Virus record (IMG/VR): IMGVR_UViG_3300027302_000035 | Location: 1-20,043 of that record | Length of the DNA stretch: 20,043 nucleotides | Direction: 5' to 3' (one strand) | From: a virus | Part shown: positions 6,166 to 13,842 of the stretch, in pieces | Layout of the letters: every line of letters begins with the position of its first letter | Numbering within the stretch: the first letter of the stretch is position 1 | The notes under the pieces: model-generated | The model's input: the letters and a program-made list of their open reading frames with translations, nothing else | The model's database searches: none | Told to the model about the DNA's origin: nothing | Translations under genes and position numbers: made by a program

Positions 6166-6202
6166 TCGAATCCTTTCATCGTACTTTAGGAGAGTTTTTA
6201 GT

Positions 6203-6238
6203 AATCTCCCTAGTCTTGGTATTACCAGGGAGATTTTA
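6203..6238 (-). promoter_or_regulatory. Intergenic hairpin overlapping an extended -10 box, after SSB
   Basis: Inverted repeat AATCTCCCT / AGGGAGATT (6227-6235 with 6203-6211, 15-base loop). On the minus strand TGATAAAAT, an extended -10, runs into the first arm. I see no -35. In minus-strand RNA no T-run follows the hairpin, so it may be a processing or stabilising structure rather than a terminator. On the plus strand TTTTATC follows, but no plus-strand gene is present. Confidence 0.4.
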
Positions 6239-6263
6239 TCAGCTTACAGAGCGTTCTGAGGGT

Positions 6264-7214
6264 TTAGAAAGGGATCATATCATCATCCTCATCTACTACA
6301 GCAGCCTTACGCTTTGGAGCAGGGGTTGCAGCAGGCTTTGGTTGACTTAGTGAATCTTCCTTAGCTTCCTTATTACCTTCTAGATACTCTTGAATCTTAG
6401 AACCATCATAGTTGTTAGCTTGCTTGATTGTGTTAATAATATGATAACGCAGGTTATTCATATTTGACTTAGTCAACTCACCATCAAACTCAATTAGGAA
6501 AGGTTGAGCAGCAGGTTCAGGAGCTACTTGACCACGACCCAGACCACCAACAAACTTTAGGTACTCAGTAAAATACTTCTTACCCTTAGATTCCTTGAAA
6601 TAAACCTGAGCATCGAATTGAAAAGCTTTACCAAGTAATTGATCAATACTCTCAGGTACGAATACTTCAGTTGGTTTAATCAACTTAGCAGCAACAGCCA
6701 TCTTGTGCAGCATATGCTTTTGGTCAAAACTCCAGGCACCTAGGCTCGTATTAACCTTTAGGTATGTTGGTCGAGCAACAATCATTGTAGTTCCATTATA
6801 GAACTGACCACCAGTAAAGATACGCAATGGTTGAGGATTACTTTCTCCAAAGAATTGACCCTTATCAATAATGATATCAGGGAAGTCAATTGCAAGAGCT
6901 ACAGCTTGCTTAGGTGCTTGAGGGAAGCACTTTAGACGAGCAGGTTTACCTTTTTCATTTAGACCATCCTTGAAATAAGTATTAGGATGCTTTTCAATCT
7001 CTGCAAGTTCATCGTCTGCATCACCGTCAAACTCATATTCTGCATCAGGTTGCTCTTGATTACCAAGATCAACAATACCAGCAACATAACCAATCAAAGT
7101 TTCACGATCTTCCAAGCCTGCAGTCTTTACTACATATTCATTTAGAGCATCATAGTCAACCTTTGGTTGATCGGACTTGTCATTCTTAGCTACAGAAGTT
7201 GTTTTAAAACCCAT
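6264..7214 (-). CDS. Single-stranded DNA-binding protein with acidic C-terminal tail
   Basis: 316 residues. The C-terminus ends DEDDDMIPF, the acidic tip with terminal Phe used by SSB proteins and by T7 gp2.5 to recruit polymerase and primase-helicase. A Pro/Ala/Lys-rich linker (about 285-305) precedes the tip, and the OB-fold-like core spans about 80-235. An acidic insert (about 57-75) is also present. Role: coats single-stranded DNA during replication and recombination. It is preceded by AAGGAG and by its own promoter (7296-7324), which would allow higher expression than the polymerase operon upstream. This fits a protein needed in stoichiometric amounts. The core itself is diverged, so the call rests mostly on the tail, the length and the context. 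Confidence 0.8.
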   Translation of the reverse strand: MGFKTTSVAKNDKSDQPKVDYDALNEYVVKTAGLEDRETLIGYVAGIVDLGNQEQPDAEYEFDGDADDELAEIEKHPNTYFKDGLNEKGKPARLKCFPQAPKQAVALAIDFPDIIIDKGQFFGESNPQPLRIFTGGQFYNGTTMIVARPTYLKVNTSLGAWSFDQKHMLHKMAVAAKLIKPTEVFVPESIDQLLGKAFQFDAQVYFKESKGKKYFTEYLKFVGGLGRGQVAPEPAAQPFLIEFDGELTKSNMNNLRYHIINTIKQANNYDGSKIQEYLEGNKEAKEDSLSQPKPAATPAPKRKAAVVDEDDDMIPF

Positions 7215-7261
7215 ATTAATTCTCCTTAAAATATTAGACTGATAAGGCGTCTACCCATATA

Positions 7262-7293
7262 AAATTATTAAGTTTAGCCCTTTCGAGCTAAAC
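7262..7293 (-). terminator. GAAA-tetraloop hairpin with AT-rich tail, overlapping promoter start
   Basis: Minus-strand GTTTAGCTC pairs with GGGCTAAAC (9 pairs, one U-G wobble) around a GAAA tetraloop, then TTAATAATTTTAT. The wobble and GNRA loop indicate minus-strand RNA. It is probably the terminator of the polymerase operon, although the T-run is imperfect. An operator or a 5' stabilising hairpin are alternatives. Confidence 0.6.
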
Positions 7294-7295
7294 GA

Positions 7296-7324
7296 ATTGT
7301 ACTACTTAATAGAAGTTAAGTCAA
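7296..7324 (-). promoter_or_regulatory. Sigma70-type promoter (TTGACT-17-TACAAT) for SSB
   Basis: Minus strand: -35 TTGACT at 7324-7319, a 17-base spacer, -10 TACAAT at 7301-7296. The spacer region carries the dyad ACTTAA-N6-TTAAGT, a possible operator. The expected start near 7289 lies inside the first arm of the hairpin at 7272-7293. The leader to the SSB ATG would be about 75 bases. Confidence 0.75.
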
Positions 7325-7728
7325 GCTTGAACTTTCTCAAATTCAGTAGTATACCACCCATCAATGTAGTAGAATCGTTTATCGTGTCGATTCCACTCTG
7401 GTTTCACTGTAACCTTAATTAATTCACCATTGATGTCAAAAGTTTCAGATTTATCCATTGGACCATATTCTAATCCTTCATCCCACTCTGTTTCATACTT
7501 TAAATATTCTTCAGCGTATTCCTGATCATCGAACTTTAAATAAACAGGTGGCTTTGGTTCAGCTTTAATCCAAATAACATTCTCATCCAAGCAACGACTA
7601 CTAGGACATTCACATTTCCAGCCAGCGAAGGATGGATTCGTAAAGAACTCACAACCTTCGCATAGCGGGATACCTTCATGGAATTCTAAACTAGGGACAG
7701 CAACTAAGTCAATACCTTTGTAATTCAT
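7321..7728 (-). CDS. Hypothetical Cys-rich protein, 135 aa
   Basis: Unrecognised by name, but of a type common in phages. The N-terminus carries CEGCEFFTNP, then GWKCECPSSRCL and NVIWI. This cysteine set (residues about 23-46) could bind zinc. The C-terminal half is rich in Tyr, Trp and acidic residues (ETEWDEGLEYGPMDK). It is ATGA-overlapped with the end of the DNA polymerase gene and is the last gene before the hairpin at 7262-7293, so it is co-expressed with polymerase. Confidence 0.72.
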   Translation of the reverse strand: MNYKGIDLVAVPSLEFHEGIPLCEGCEFFTNPSFAGWKCECPSSRCLDENVIWIKAEPKPPVYLKFDDQEYAEEYLKYETEWDEGLEYGPMDKSETFDINGELIKVTVKPEWNRHDKRFYYIDGWYTTEFEKVQA

Positions 7729-9929
7729 GATAATTCATCCTCATCTTCTGTTGTTAAATCACCACGAAGCAACAACTTATTAGCTTGTTGAATGTAGTAC
7801 TCGAAATCAATGTCTTGAAGTTTACTAGGAACTTTATTGCATGTCAACACTTTATAACCAACTTCAATACCAAAACGACGATCACCTTGATCTTCTTTGC
7901 CTGCCAAAGGAGGCATGACCTTTACAAGATTACCTCCTGACGTAGATACATAGTACCTGCAGATATTTTGTTGTTGAATTTCTTTACCGTCTTCATCAAC
8001 TAAGAATAACTTAGATGAACGAGGTACTTTAGTACGAAGTAAGAAGTCCCACTTATTATCGTGCTGACAGATGAATTCCTCAACTGTACCTTTTCCTAAC
8101 AACTCAAACTCAGCAGCCATTGGGATAACTAAACCACCTTGATTCTGATGGAAACCAAGATCTTCATATTGATATGCACCTTTACGCTTTACCTTACCAT
8201 TTGTATACACCGCAATATAGTTATTCACGTCACGAATCAGCATAGTAGAATAATCAGCAAATTCCAAATCCAATTTGACCTGTTTCTGCCAATCAGAACA
8301 AATCTGATCATATAAAGCTTTCTGATCACGAGGAAGCTTTACTGTAATACCATCGGTATTCACCTGAACAATTTGTAAACCTACAATCTTCATAAGTTTG
8401 TCGGCAAGTAAACATAAAGATAATTGTCCATTCAGTGTAATTGACATTGTAAACTGTGGATCATAGAAAGGACTATATTTGTTATTGGAATCTCCGTATG
8501 TACCGTTTAGAGCAAGTTTAAGCATTGCATTTTCTGCACTACCTTTTGGATAACTCTTACGTTGTTCGTACATGTCCTTGTAAATGTCACAGAACTTTGC
8601 AGTAAGGTGTTCAGGATAGATTTTGTTGCTGATTGCAATGTTAGGATACATACTGCTAACGTCAGCGTCAATTACTTGATTATCTGCATCTTCTTGTACT
8701 CTTGCGTTAATCAAACTACCGTGAATACCACCAACACCAAAGTCAAATCTAAAACCATTTACAACTACGTTTAAACAGTCTGCAACTCTCCAATTCCACC
8801 AGTAAGACTTCTTAGGTACTTTGACCTTGAGTTTCTTTTCTTTACCTTTTTCATTGATTACAGTTTCATAAACCTGATTACCGTCAGCATCAAATAGATT
8901 TTCGGTAGCTTGCAACTCTTCAACTTCAATCCAACTCAAAGGTCGTTGTTTCTTAAACTCTGCAATTTGTTCTTCTGTAGGAGCCTTAAACAACTTCTTT
9001 CGTTTACTGATTAATTCAGCATACTCACGCACAGGACCAAGTTCATGTTCTTCAATATCTGTAAAGACACCTTTTGTTTCTGTAATCTCTTGCGCTGCAA
9101 ACCATTGTTGAACAGCTTTGAACGCAGGGATACTGAAGTCATAATAATCAAACAAACAATCCTTTAACTTAATAATAGGTCGTTTGGTTTGATTAATCTT
9201 ACGTGCTCCACCTTTGAAAGTATAACAAGCAATACCCTCTTCCTCTAGTCGCATGATGAAGTAATCTTTACCAATCTTAGTATCGTTATGATTGGTAAAG
9301 TCACGATTGTATTTCTTTGATAAAGAATCTCGGAAATCAATCATTGGAATACTCTTCTGATAGAACTTTAAAGTTTCTTTTACGTCATGTTGGTTATATG
9401 TAATCAATACATCCATTTCATGATCCTTTAGGTGTGTACCTACTGGATATGGAAGATCTTCAATGTTGTCTGATCGCATATTGAACTCAAGCATCTTTAG
9501 ACTTGTAGATTTTGCCTTGTTATCAAAGTGATGGATCTTGAACAAGTCTAATTGCGGAATAAAACATTCAGAAGATTTGATTGTATGACCAAACTCACCT
9601 TTGAATGATTCAATTTGTTTTTGGGCAAGAGAATACATCTTTTCAGGTGTAATCACATACTCACGCTTTGTAATTCGATATGCAACAGCTTCATTAAGCA
9701 TTTCATGCAATACAGGATAGTCGAATCCAATATTGTTGAAACCAACAAATCGTTTCTTATTCTTTACTGCATTTCGTAGATATGCAAGAAGTTCATTAGA
9801 TTGATTCTTTCTTGAACTGCACTCAAAGGTAATTAAGTTTGAACCATCTGAATCAATGAATGTAACTGTAAAAATGTTTGGGTAAGTTTCTTCATCATAA
9901 ATTACATCATTAGCAATAAACTTCTGCAT
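7725..9929 (-). CDS. Family B DNA polymerase with 3'-5' exonuclease
   Basis: Replicative polymerase, 734 residues. Exonuclease motifs: YDEETYP (11-17, Exo I), FNNIGFDYPVL (64-74, Exo II) and YNQHDVKET (178-186, Exo III). Polymerase motifs: DADVSSMYPNIAI (421-433, motif A), KLALNGTYGD (471-480, motif B) and QVNTDGI (522-528, motif C). GGIHGS (400-405) may be the YxGG-like link. Motif C has Asn in place of the first Asp of the usual DTD; the catalytic second Asp is kept. It has AAAGGAAG before the ATG and follows the primase-helicase gene. T7-like helicase, exonuclease and SSB with a family B polymerase is an unusual mix compared with T7 itself, whose polymerase is family A. Confidence 0.93.
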   Translation of the reverse strand: MQKFIANDVIYDEETYPNIFTVTFIDSDGSNLITFECSSRKNQSNELLAYLRNAVKNKKRFVGFNNIGFDYPVLHEMLNEAVAYRITKREYVITPEKMYSLAQKQIESFKGEFGHTIKSSECFIPQLDLFKIHHFDNKAKSTSLKMLEFNMRSDNIEDLPYPVGTHLKDHEMDVLITYNQHDVKETLKFYQKSIPMIDFRDSLSKKYNRDFTNHNDTKIGKDYFIMRLEEEGIACYTFKGGARKINQTKRPIIKLKDCLFDYYDFSIPAFKAVQQWFAAQEITETKGVFTDIEEHELGPVREYAELISKRKKLFKAPTEEQIAEFKKQRPLSWIEVEELQATENLFDADGNQVYETVINEKGKEKKLKVKVPKKSYWWNWRVADCLNVVVNGFRFDFGVGGIHGSLINARVQEDADNQVIDADVSSMYPNIAISNKIYPEHLTAKFCDIYKDMYEQRKSYPKGSAENAMLKLALNGTYGDSNNKYSPFYDPQFTMSITLNGQLSLCLLADKLMKIVGLQIVQVNTDGITVKLPRDQKALYDQICSDWQKQVKLDLEFADYSTMLIRDVNNYIAVYTNGKVKRKGAYQYEDLGFHQNQGGLVIPMAAEFELLGKGTVEEFICQHDNKWDFLLRTKVPRSSKLFLVDEDGKEIQQQNICRYYVSTSGGNLVKVMPPLAGKEDQGDRRFGIEVGYKVLTCNKVPSKLQDIDFEYYIQQANKLLLRGDLTTEDEDELS

Positions 9930-9940
9930 ATCTTCCTTTC

Positions 9941-11680
9941 TTAAAATTCTTTTCGATTCATCATGAACTCATCAAGATCATGCAAGGTATGTGTTTCAAT
10001 ATCATAGTAATAGGCACCTGCTTGACCTGTCTTACCTGTCCAACGAATCTTAGTTGCTTTCATATACGTTGTGTTGCGTTCAATAGCATCTTCAGCTTCT
10101 TTATTTCGAGTGAACAATAAATTACATGCACCAGATTTAAAGATAGCCGACGACCCTTGAAAGTCCTCTTCGTAAAGTTCACCACCTGTTGAATTAGCTT
10201 TCTGACCTGTAGCATTCTTACGAACGTGATTAATGTTGATGAAACTAATATTGTGAGATTTCACAAGACCTTTCTGATATTTCATGAACAAAGCTTGGTC
10301 TTCATTTGATAACCCATCCAGAATATCTTGGAGCGGGTCACATATAATTACTTTACAACCACAGCCAATCACTAGATTATCAATCAAATTCTTCAACGAG
10401 TCAATACCCCCATCACGCTCATCAATTAGGAAGAACCTAGGTGTACCATCTGAATTGTTGAATAACTCATGCTCTTTTTCTTTTACATGTTCACTATTCA
10501 CAATAGATAAAGCTGTTTCATTATCTCGTAGTTCTAGTTTATTTGAAATATGACGAGACAACAACTTAATACCATACTGACCAACAGAAGATTCAAGAGT
10601 TACAATACCAACTAAATGTGGAGAATTGAAGATCCAATAATAAATCATTTCATCAACAATGGTACTCTTACCTGTACCTGAAGCACTACCCATGTTAACA
10701 ATACGACCCAAAGGAATACCACCAGCCATCATATCCTGCAGCTTATGCATGAAAGGAGGTAGAGGTACTTTGACAGTCATCAATTCTTCTCTGATCTTAT
10801 CACAAAGTTGATTACTTGCTACGATACCATCAGGTACAAATTGCTTTGCTGAATAAAAATCTTGAATGAACTGTTTATCTAAACCTTTCTCAAGCATTTC
10901 ATTAGGGTCTTTCTTGCTCCACTTAGCAAGGAATACCTTACCCTTTGGTAGAACCCTTAGAGCCTTCTCAGCAGCTTCTAAACCAGCCTGATCATTATCA
11001 AAACCAAGAATGATCTTTTCATACTGATTGAAGAAGTCGTATTGTGCAGCCAGTTGTTTATCACAACCTGTTTCACCTACAGTAGGAGATACTACAGGTG
11101 TGTCATAATCATGACCTTTACTTTTTGAGTAATTCTGTAGCATTTGAAATGCAGCTAACTGATCATGTTCACCACCAACAATTAGTACATACTTCCCTGG
11201 TCGTGTAAATCTAAACTGACCGAAGAGGTCACAAGACTTACCTGTTCGACCTACATTTCCTGTACCAAATGATTTTGGATGGTTTCTGCACTTATAACCA
11301 ACTAATTCACCACCTTCAGTACAAGGGTAATATGTTGCACAGACTTCATCTGTTTTGGAATCATACTCAGTGCGTACACCAAAAAACTTTAGTGTTTCAT
11401 CATTAATACTTCTGTAATCACTACCGGAAGAACTTGTTTTAGCTTTCAAAGCTTCATTCTGTTCTTGGGTGATCTTTTCTTTTTCAGACACAATAACTTC
11501 CTTTCGTTCTTTTGAACTATTCGATTTGGAGGATCTTTTAATACCTTTTTCTTCTAAGAAATCATCAGAGGCTTTTACATCTTCACAAGCCCAACAGAAA
11601 TGACCTCCGTCAGCGTAGATAGCTTTAGCATCTGAACTACCACAAACATCACAGCTTTCATGCCGTACAAATTCACCCAT
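9941..11680 (-). CDS. T7 gp4-like primase-helicase (Twinkle-type)
   Basis: 579 residues. An N-terminal zinc module has Cys10, Cys13, Cys29 and Cys32 (CDVCGSS...CWAC). A TOPRIM primase domain follows: VGGEHD (168-173) and GFDNDQAG (226-233). The C-terminus is a RecA-like ring helicase: Walker A GSASGTGKST (331-340), TLESSVGQYG (361-370), Walker B VIICDPLQDI (444-453), and a likely arginine-finger region KIRWTGKTGQ (544-553). It unwinds DNA at the fork and should make primers. The TOPRIM glutamate that in T7 is Glu157 (TEGE) is Gly here (VGGE), so primase activity is in question. The ATG has AAGGAG upstream at somewhat long spacing. It lies directly before the polymerase gene. Confidence 0.92.
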   Translation of the reverse strand: MGEFVRHESCDVCGSSDAKAIYADGGHFCWACEDVKASDDFLEEKGIKRSSKSNSSKERKEVIVSEKEKITQEQNEALKAKTSSSGSDYRSINDETLKFFGVRTEYDSKTDEVCATYYPCTEGGELVGYKCRNHPKSFGTGNVGRTGKSCDLFGQFRFTRPGKYVLIVGGEHDQLAAFQMLQNYSKSKGHDYDTPVVSPTVGETGCDKQLAAQYDFFNQYEKIILGFDNDQAGLEAAEKALRVLPKGKVFLAKWSKKDPNEMLEKGLDKQFIQDFYSAKQFVPDGIVASNQLCDKIREELMTVKVPLPPFMHKLQDMMAGGIPLGRIVNMGSASGTGKSTIVDEMIYYWIFNSPHLVGIVTLESSVGQYGIKLLSRHISNKLELRDNETALSIVNSEHVKEKEHELFNNSDGTPRFFLIDERDGGIDSLKNLIDNLVIGCGCKVIICDPLQDILDGLSNEDQALFMKYQKGLVKSHNISFININHVRKNATGQKANSTGGELYEEDFQGSSAIFKSGACNLLFTRNKEAEDAIERNTTYMKATKIRWTGKTGQAGAYYYDIETHTLHDLDEFMMNRKEF

Positions 11681-11687
11681 ATAATTA

Positions 11688-11846
11688 CTACTCCTTTAAC
11701 TCCTTAAGTAGCTTAAAGTATTTCTCTTGAATCTCCTTAAGGTGCTTATCTAATTTATCAATCTTTGAATCTAGGTACAAATCATAAGCTGTAGAGCCTC
11801 TTTGTAAATATAGATTCTTGTAATGAATTTCTTTTGGGTTATTCAT
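11688..11846 (-). CDS. Small helical protein, 52 aa
   Basis: Begins MNNPKEIHYKNLYLQRG. The C-terminal 30 residues are a Lys/Leu/Glu-rich amphipathic helix (LDKHLKEIQEKYFKLLKELK), probably a coiled coil. Its ATG overlaps the RNA ligase stop by 8 bases (ATGAATAA), and its stop is 7 bases before the primase-helicase ATG, whose AAGGAG overlaps its last codons. Function unknown; a helicase or ligase partner is possible from position only. Confidence 0.68.
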   Translation of the reverse strand: MNNPKEIHYKNLYLQRGSTAYDLYLDSKIDKLDKHLKEIQEKYFKLLKELKE

Positions 11847-12885
11847 TCTTCAATAGCCACTTGTTTGAAATTGCCTTCCATGAGACATCTTCTGTATTTC
11901 CTTTAAATACAAGACCTTCACGTTCTGTCTTAGGATTTAAGACAGATTTACCTTCAGCTTGAACAAGCATATCAGAAATATTATCAGCAGGAATATGGTT
12001 TTTATCGATTACAGGAACATAGTTCAATCCATAGTGTACAGTAATTCCTTGAGCAACCAATGGAAGGTAGTATTCTTGATTGTCAATATTAAACACATCA
12101 TACACATAGAATTCATGCTTACTTAGGTTGTACTTATTCCCTTGGATTCCTGGGCCAATTAATTCACCTTGGAATGCAATACAATCTGGATTTAACATAT
12201 TATCATACTTCTTCTTTAGAAGATCGACTACACCAGACTCAATAGCAACTTTCCAGAAAGTATTATTAACATCTTCCTTAAGCTCTAGATTACGAGAGCA
12301 TACACCAACAATTCCATCCTTGATAAATACAGTCATAGAAGATCCATCAAGCTTTTCAGTAACTTCAAAAGTATACATTAAGTCATGCTGATCCTTGATT
12401 GTTCGTGCAATATTCTGGCAACGCTCTTGATCTGTCTTACGCAAGAAATGCGGAAAGTTACCTTTAGAATCTGCACTCTTAAACTCTTCAGGGGCTTCCC
12501 ACTTCTGGATATTCAAATCCTCAGAAACATCATCACCTTCTTGATAATCACCTAAACCAATATTACCTTCATGTTCGCATTCAAGAACGTACAATGGTAG
12601 CAACAAACCTTGAGAGATAACACCCTTAAGCTTCTTAGTCTTTAGGCGTTCACCCTTAACTCCATTATATTCTTTTGGGAACTTCCCTGGTTGAGTCAGG
12701 AATGGTGCAACTGAATCTGGGATGAAACTATCAATCTCGCAGTATACTACAAGATCACCAACCTTGTAGTTCATTTCCTTTTGAGCTACGACTGTCCAAC
12801 CGCCAATCTTAACAGTATGGATAAGGTCAGCACCTTCAATTGGTTGAATATCATCAATCTTACGGATTGTTGCCATCTTTCGCAT
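11839..12885 (-). CDS. RNA ligase, Rnl5/DraRnl type with N-terminal OB domain
   Basis: ATP-dependent RNA ligase, 348 residues. Nucleotidyltransferase motifs: I, EVTEKLDGSSM with Lys178; Ia, CSRN (196-199); III, FQGELIGPGIQGN (238-250); IIIa, FYVYDVFNI (259-267); IV, EREGLVFKG (321-329); V, SWKAISNKWLLK (335-346). The first 120 residues form an OB-like N-terminal domain, as in the Deinococcus radiodurans enzyme, which seals nicks with a 3'-OH RNA strand. The start ATG follows AAGGAGATATA. It has no polynucleotide kinase partner in the window. A role in repairing RNA cut by host defence is plausible by analogy to T4, but the partner context here is a macro-domain gene and acidic proteins. Confidence 0.87.
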   Translation of the reverse strand: MRKMATIRKIDDIQPIEGADLIHTVKIGGWTVVAQKEMNYKVGDLVVYCEIDSFIPDSVAPFLTQPGKFPKEYNGVKGERLKTKKLKGVISQGLLLPLYVLECEHEGNIGLGDYQEGDDVSEDLNIQKWEAPEEFKSADSKGNFPHFLRKTDQERCQNIARTIKDQHDLMYTFEVTEKLDGSSMTVFIKDGIVGVCSRNLELKEDVNNTFWKVAIESGVVDLLKKKYDNMLNPDCIAFQGELIGPGIQGNKYNLSKHEFYVYDVFNIDNQEYYLPLVAQGITVHYGLNYVPVIDKNHIPADNISDMLVQAEGKSVLNPKTEREGLVFKGNTEDVSWKAISNKWLLKNE

Positions 12886-12901
12886 TATATCTCCTTAAAA
12901 G

Positions 12902-13234
12902 TTACTCGTCACGTTCATCTTCTAGATCATCCAAATCTGCAGCTTCGTCGATCTCTTCTTCCTCTTGAATATACTCTAGAGGATTAAAGCCCGAAATATT
13001 TGAACCTAGAAGTTCTTGTAGTTCTTCAATAAATTTCTGAGTTGTTTCAACAATCTCGAAATCATCTTCATTAATTGTACCAGAAATTTCGCTGTGCTTC
13101 CCAAGAACTTCACCGAAATAAGCTTCTTTTCCATAGGATTTTTCTAAGGCTTCTTTTGTTGTAATAAAGATACCATCTAGATCACCCATACGACCACAGT
13201 CCCAAAAGAACTTGACTAAAATTAAATCTTGCAT
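12902..13234 (-). CDS. Very acidic hypothetical protein, 110 aa
   Basis: The N-terminal 50 residues look folded (KFFWDCGRMGDLDGIFITTK), like proteins I have seen in other phages without known function. The C-terminus is extremely acidic (QEEEEIDEAADLDDLEDERD). By hand count there are about 31 acidic and 8 basic residues. No membrane segment. Strong ribosome site (AAGGAG). Candidate nucleic-acid mimic or protein-interaction tail, not shown. Confidence 0.74.
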   Translation of the reverse strand: MQDLILVKFFWDCGRMGDLDGIFITTKEALEKSYGKEAYFGEVLGKHSEISGTINEDDFEIVETTQKFIEELQELLGSNISGFNPLEYIQEEEEIDEAADLDDLEDERDE

Positions 13235-13236
13235 AG

Positions 13237-13548
13237 TTAAAACTCCTTGTAGAAAATAGAGTTAGTTTTTGGGTTAATTAAGTTTACACGAAACCGTCCA
13301 GCCCCGCACTCAAAATCATCGCAGTTATACATTTTGAGGCCACGATTACAGTCACATTCAAAATTACCCTCTTCCCATAGGTATGTGTCAGGCTGATTGT
13401 GTTCAAGATCAAATAATATGTGATCTCTAATGCTCGTTCGATTATTGTTTAAAGTATCAAGAATATTGACAGTGACTTGAATTGTAGGACATTCTTCTGT
13501 AGAAGATGAATCAACATCCCAAGAATCTCCCAAATCTTTGTATTGCAT
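13237..13548 (-). CDS. Acidic Cys-containing hypothetical protein, 103 aa
   Basis: I take the ATG at 13548, which has AGAGG about 5 bases upstream; a GTG two codons earlier is possible. The C-terminal half has FECDCNRGLKMYNCDDFECG then GRFRVNLINP, so four or five cysteines could bind a metal. Hand count is 19 acidic to 9 basic residues. The stop is 2 bases before the next start. Unrecognised family. Confidence 0.7.
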   Translation of the reverse strand: MQYKDLGDSWDVDSSSTEECPTIQVTVNILDTLNNNRTSIRDHILFDLEHNQPDTYLWEEGNFECDCNRGLKMYNCDDFECGAGRFRVNLINPKTNSIFYKEF

Positions 13549-13557
13549 GATCACCTC

Positions 13558-13842
13558 TCAATAAGAACAATTACTTAAATAAACTTTTGCATCTAATCCT
13601 GTGATTTCATTAAAACTCAGGATAGCATCTTCAACAAGGTTTGTCAAAGATCTGACATCAATTTCATTCCAAGACGATGAACCACTGGATTTAACTACAA
13701 TCCCTACGATCCGATCTCTTTCATTACAATCATAGTAATACGGGATTTCCTCTAAGCCAAAATCACTGTAGTCATTGCAATCCATTAGTAATTCATTCTC
13801 AGGTAACCCTACTACAATAACAGCTTGATTAGATACTGACAT
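13558..13842 (-). CDS. Acidic hypothetical protein, 94 aa
   Basis: The ATG at 13842 overlaps the upstream stop (TGATG), with GAGGA upstream; the GTG just before it at 13845 is an alternative. It has a hydrophobic first strand (AVIVVGLPENELL), an acidic Tyr-rich region (DYSDFGLEEIPYYYD) and a helix near the end. Hand count is 16 acidic to 5 basic residues. It may be a small alpha/beta domain. Function unknown. Confidence 0.7.
   Translation of the reverse strand: MSVSNQAVIVVGLPENELLMDCNDYSDFGLEEIPYYYDCNERDRIVGIVVKSSGSSSWNEIDVRSLTNLVEDAILSFNEITGLDAKVYLSNCSY

Noticed and set aside
5823-6179. A single 118-aa minus-strand gene
   Set aside because: The upstream half shadows the better-supported 44-aa frame, and an internal ATG at 6029 has its own ribosome site and TAATATG junction. 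I split it into two genes.
6203-6240. Plus-strand terminator (hairpin followed by TTTTATC)
   Set aside because: No plus-strand gene exists to terminate. The minus-strand reading with an extended -10 is at least as likely, so I did not call a terminator.
13620-13655. Possible promoter TTGACA-17-TATCCT inside the 94-aa gene
   Set aside because: It is entirely within coding sequence with only a partial -10; similar partial matches occur elsewhere in genes by chance.
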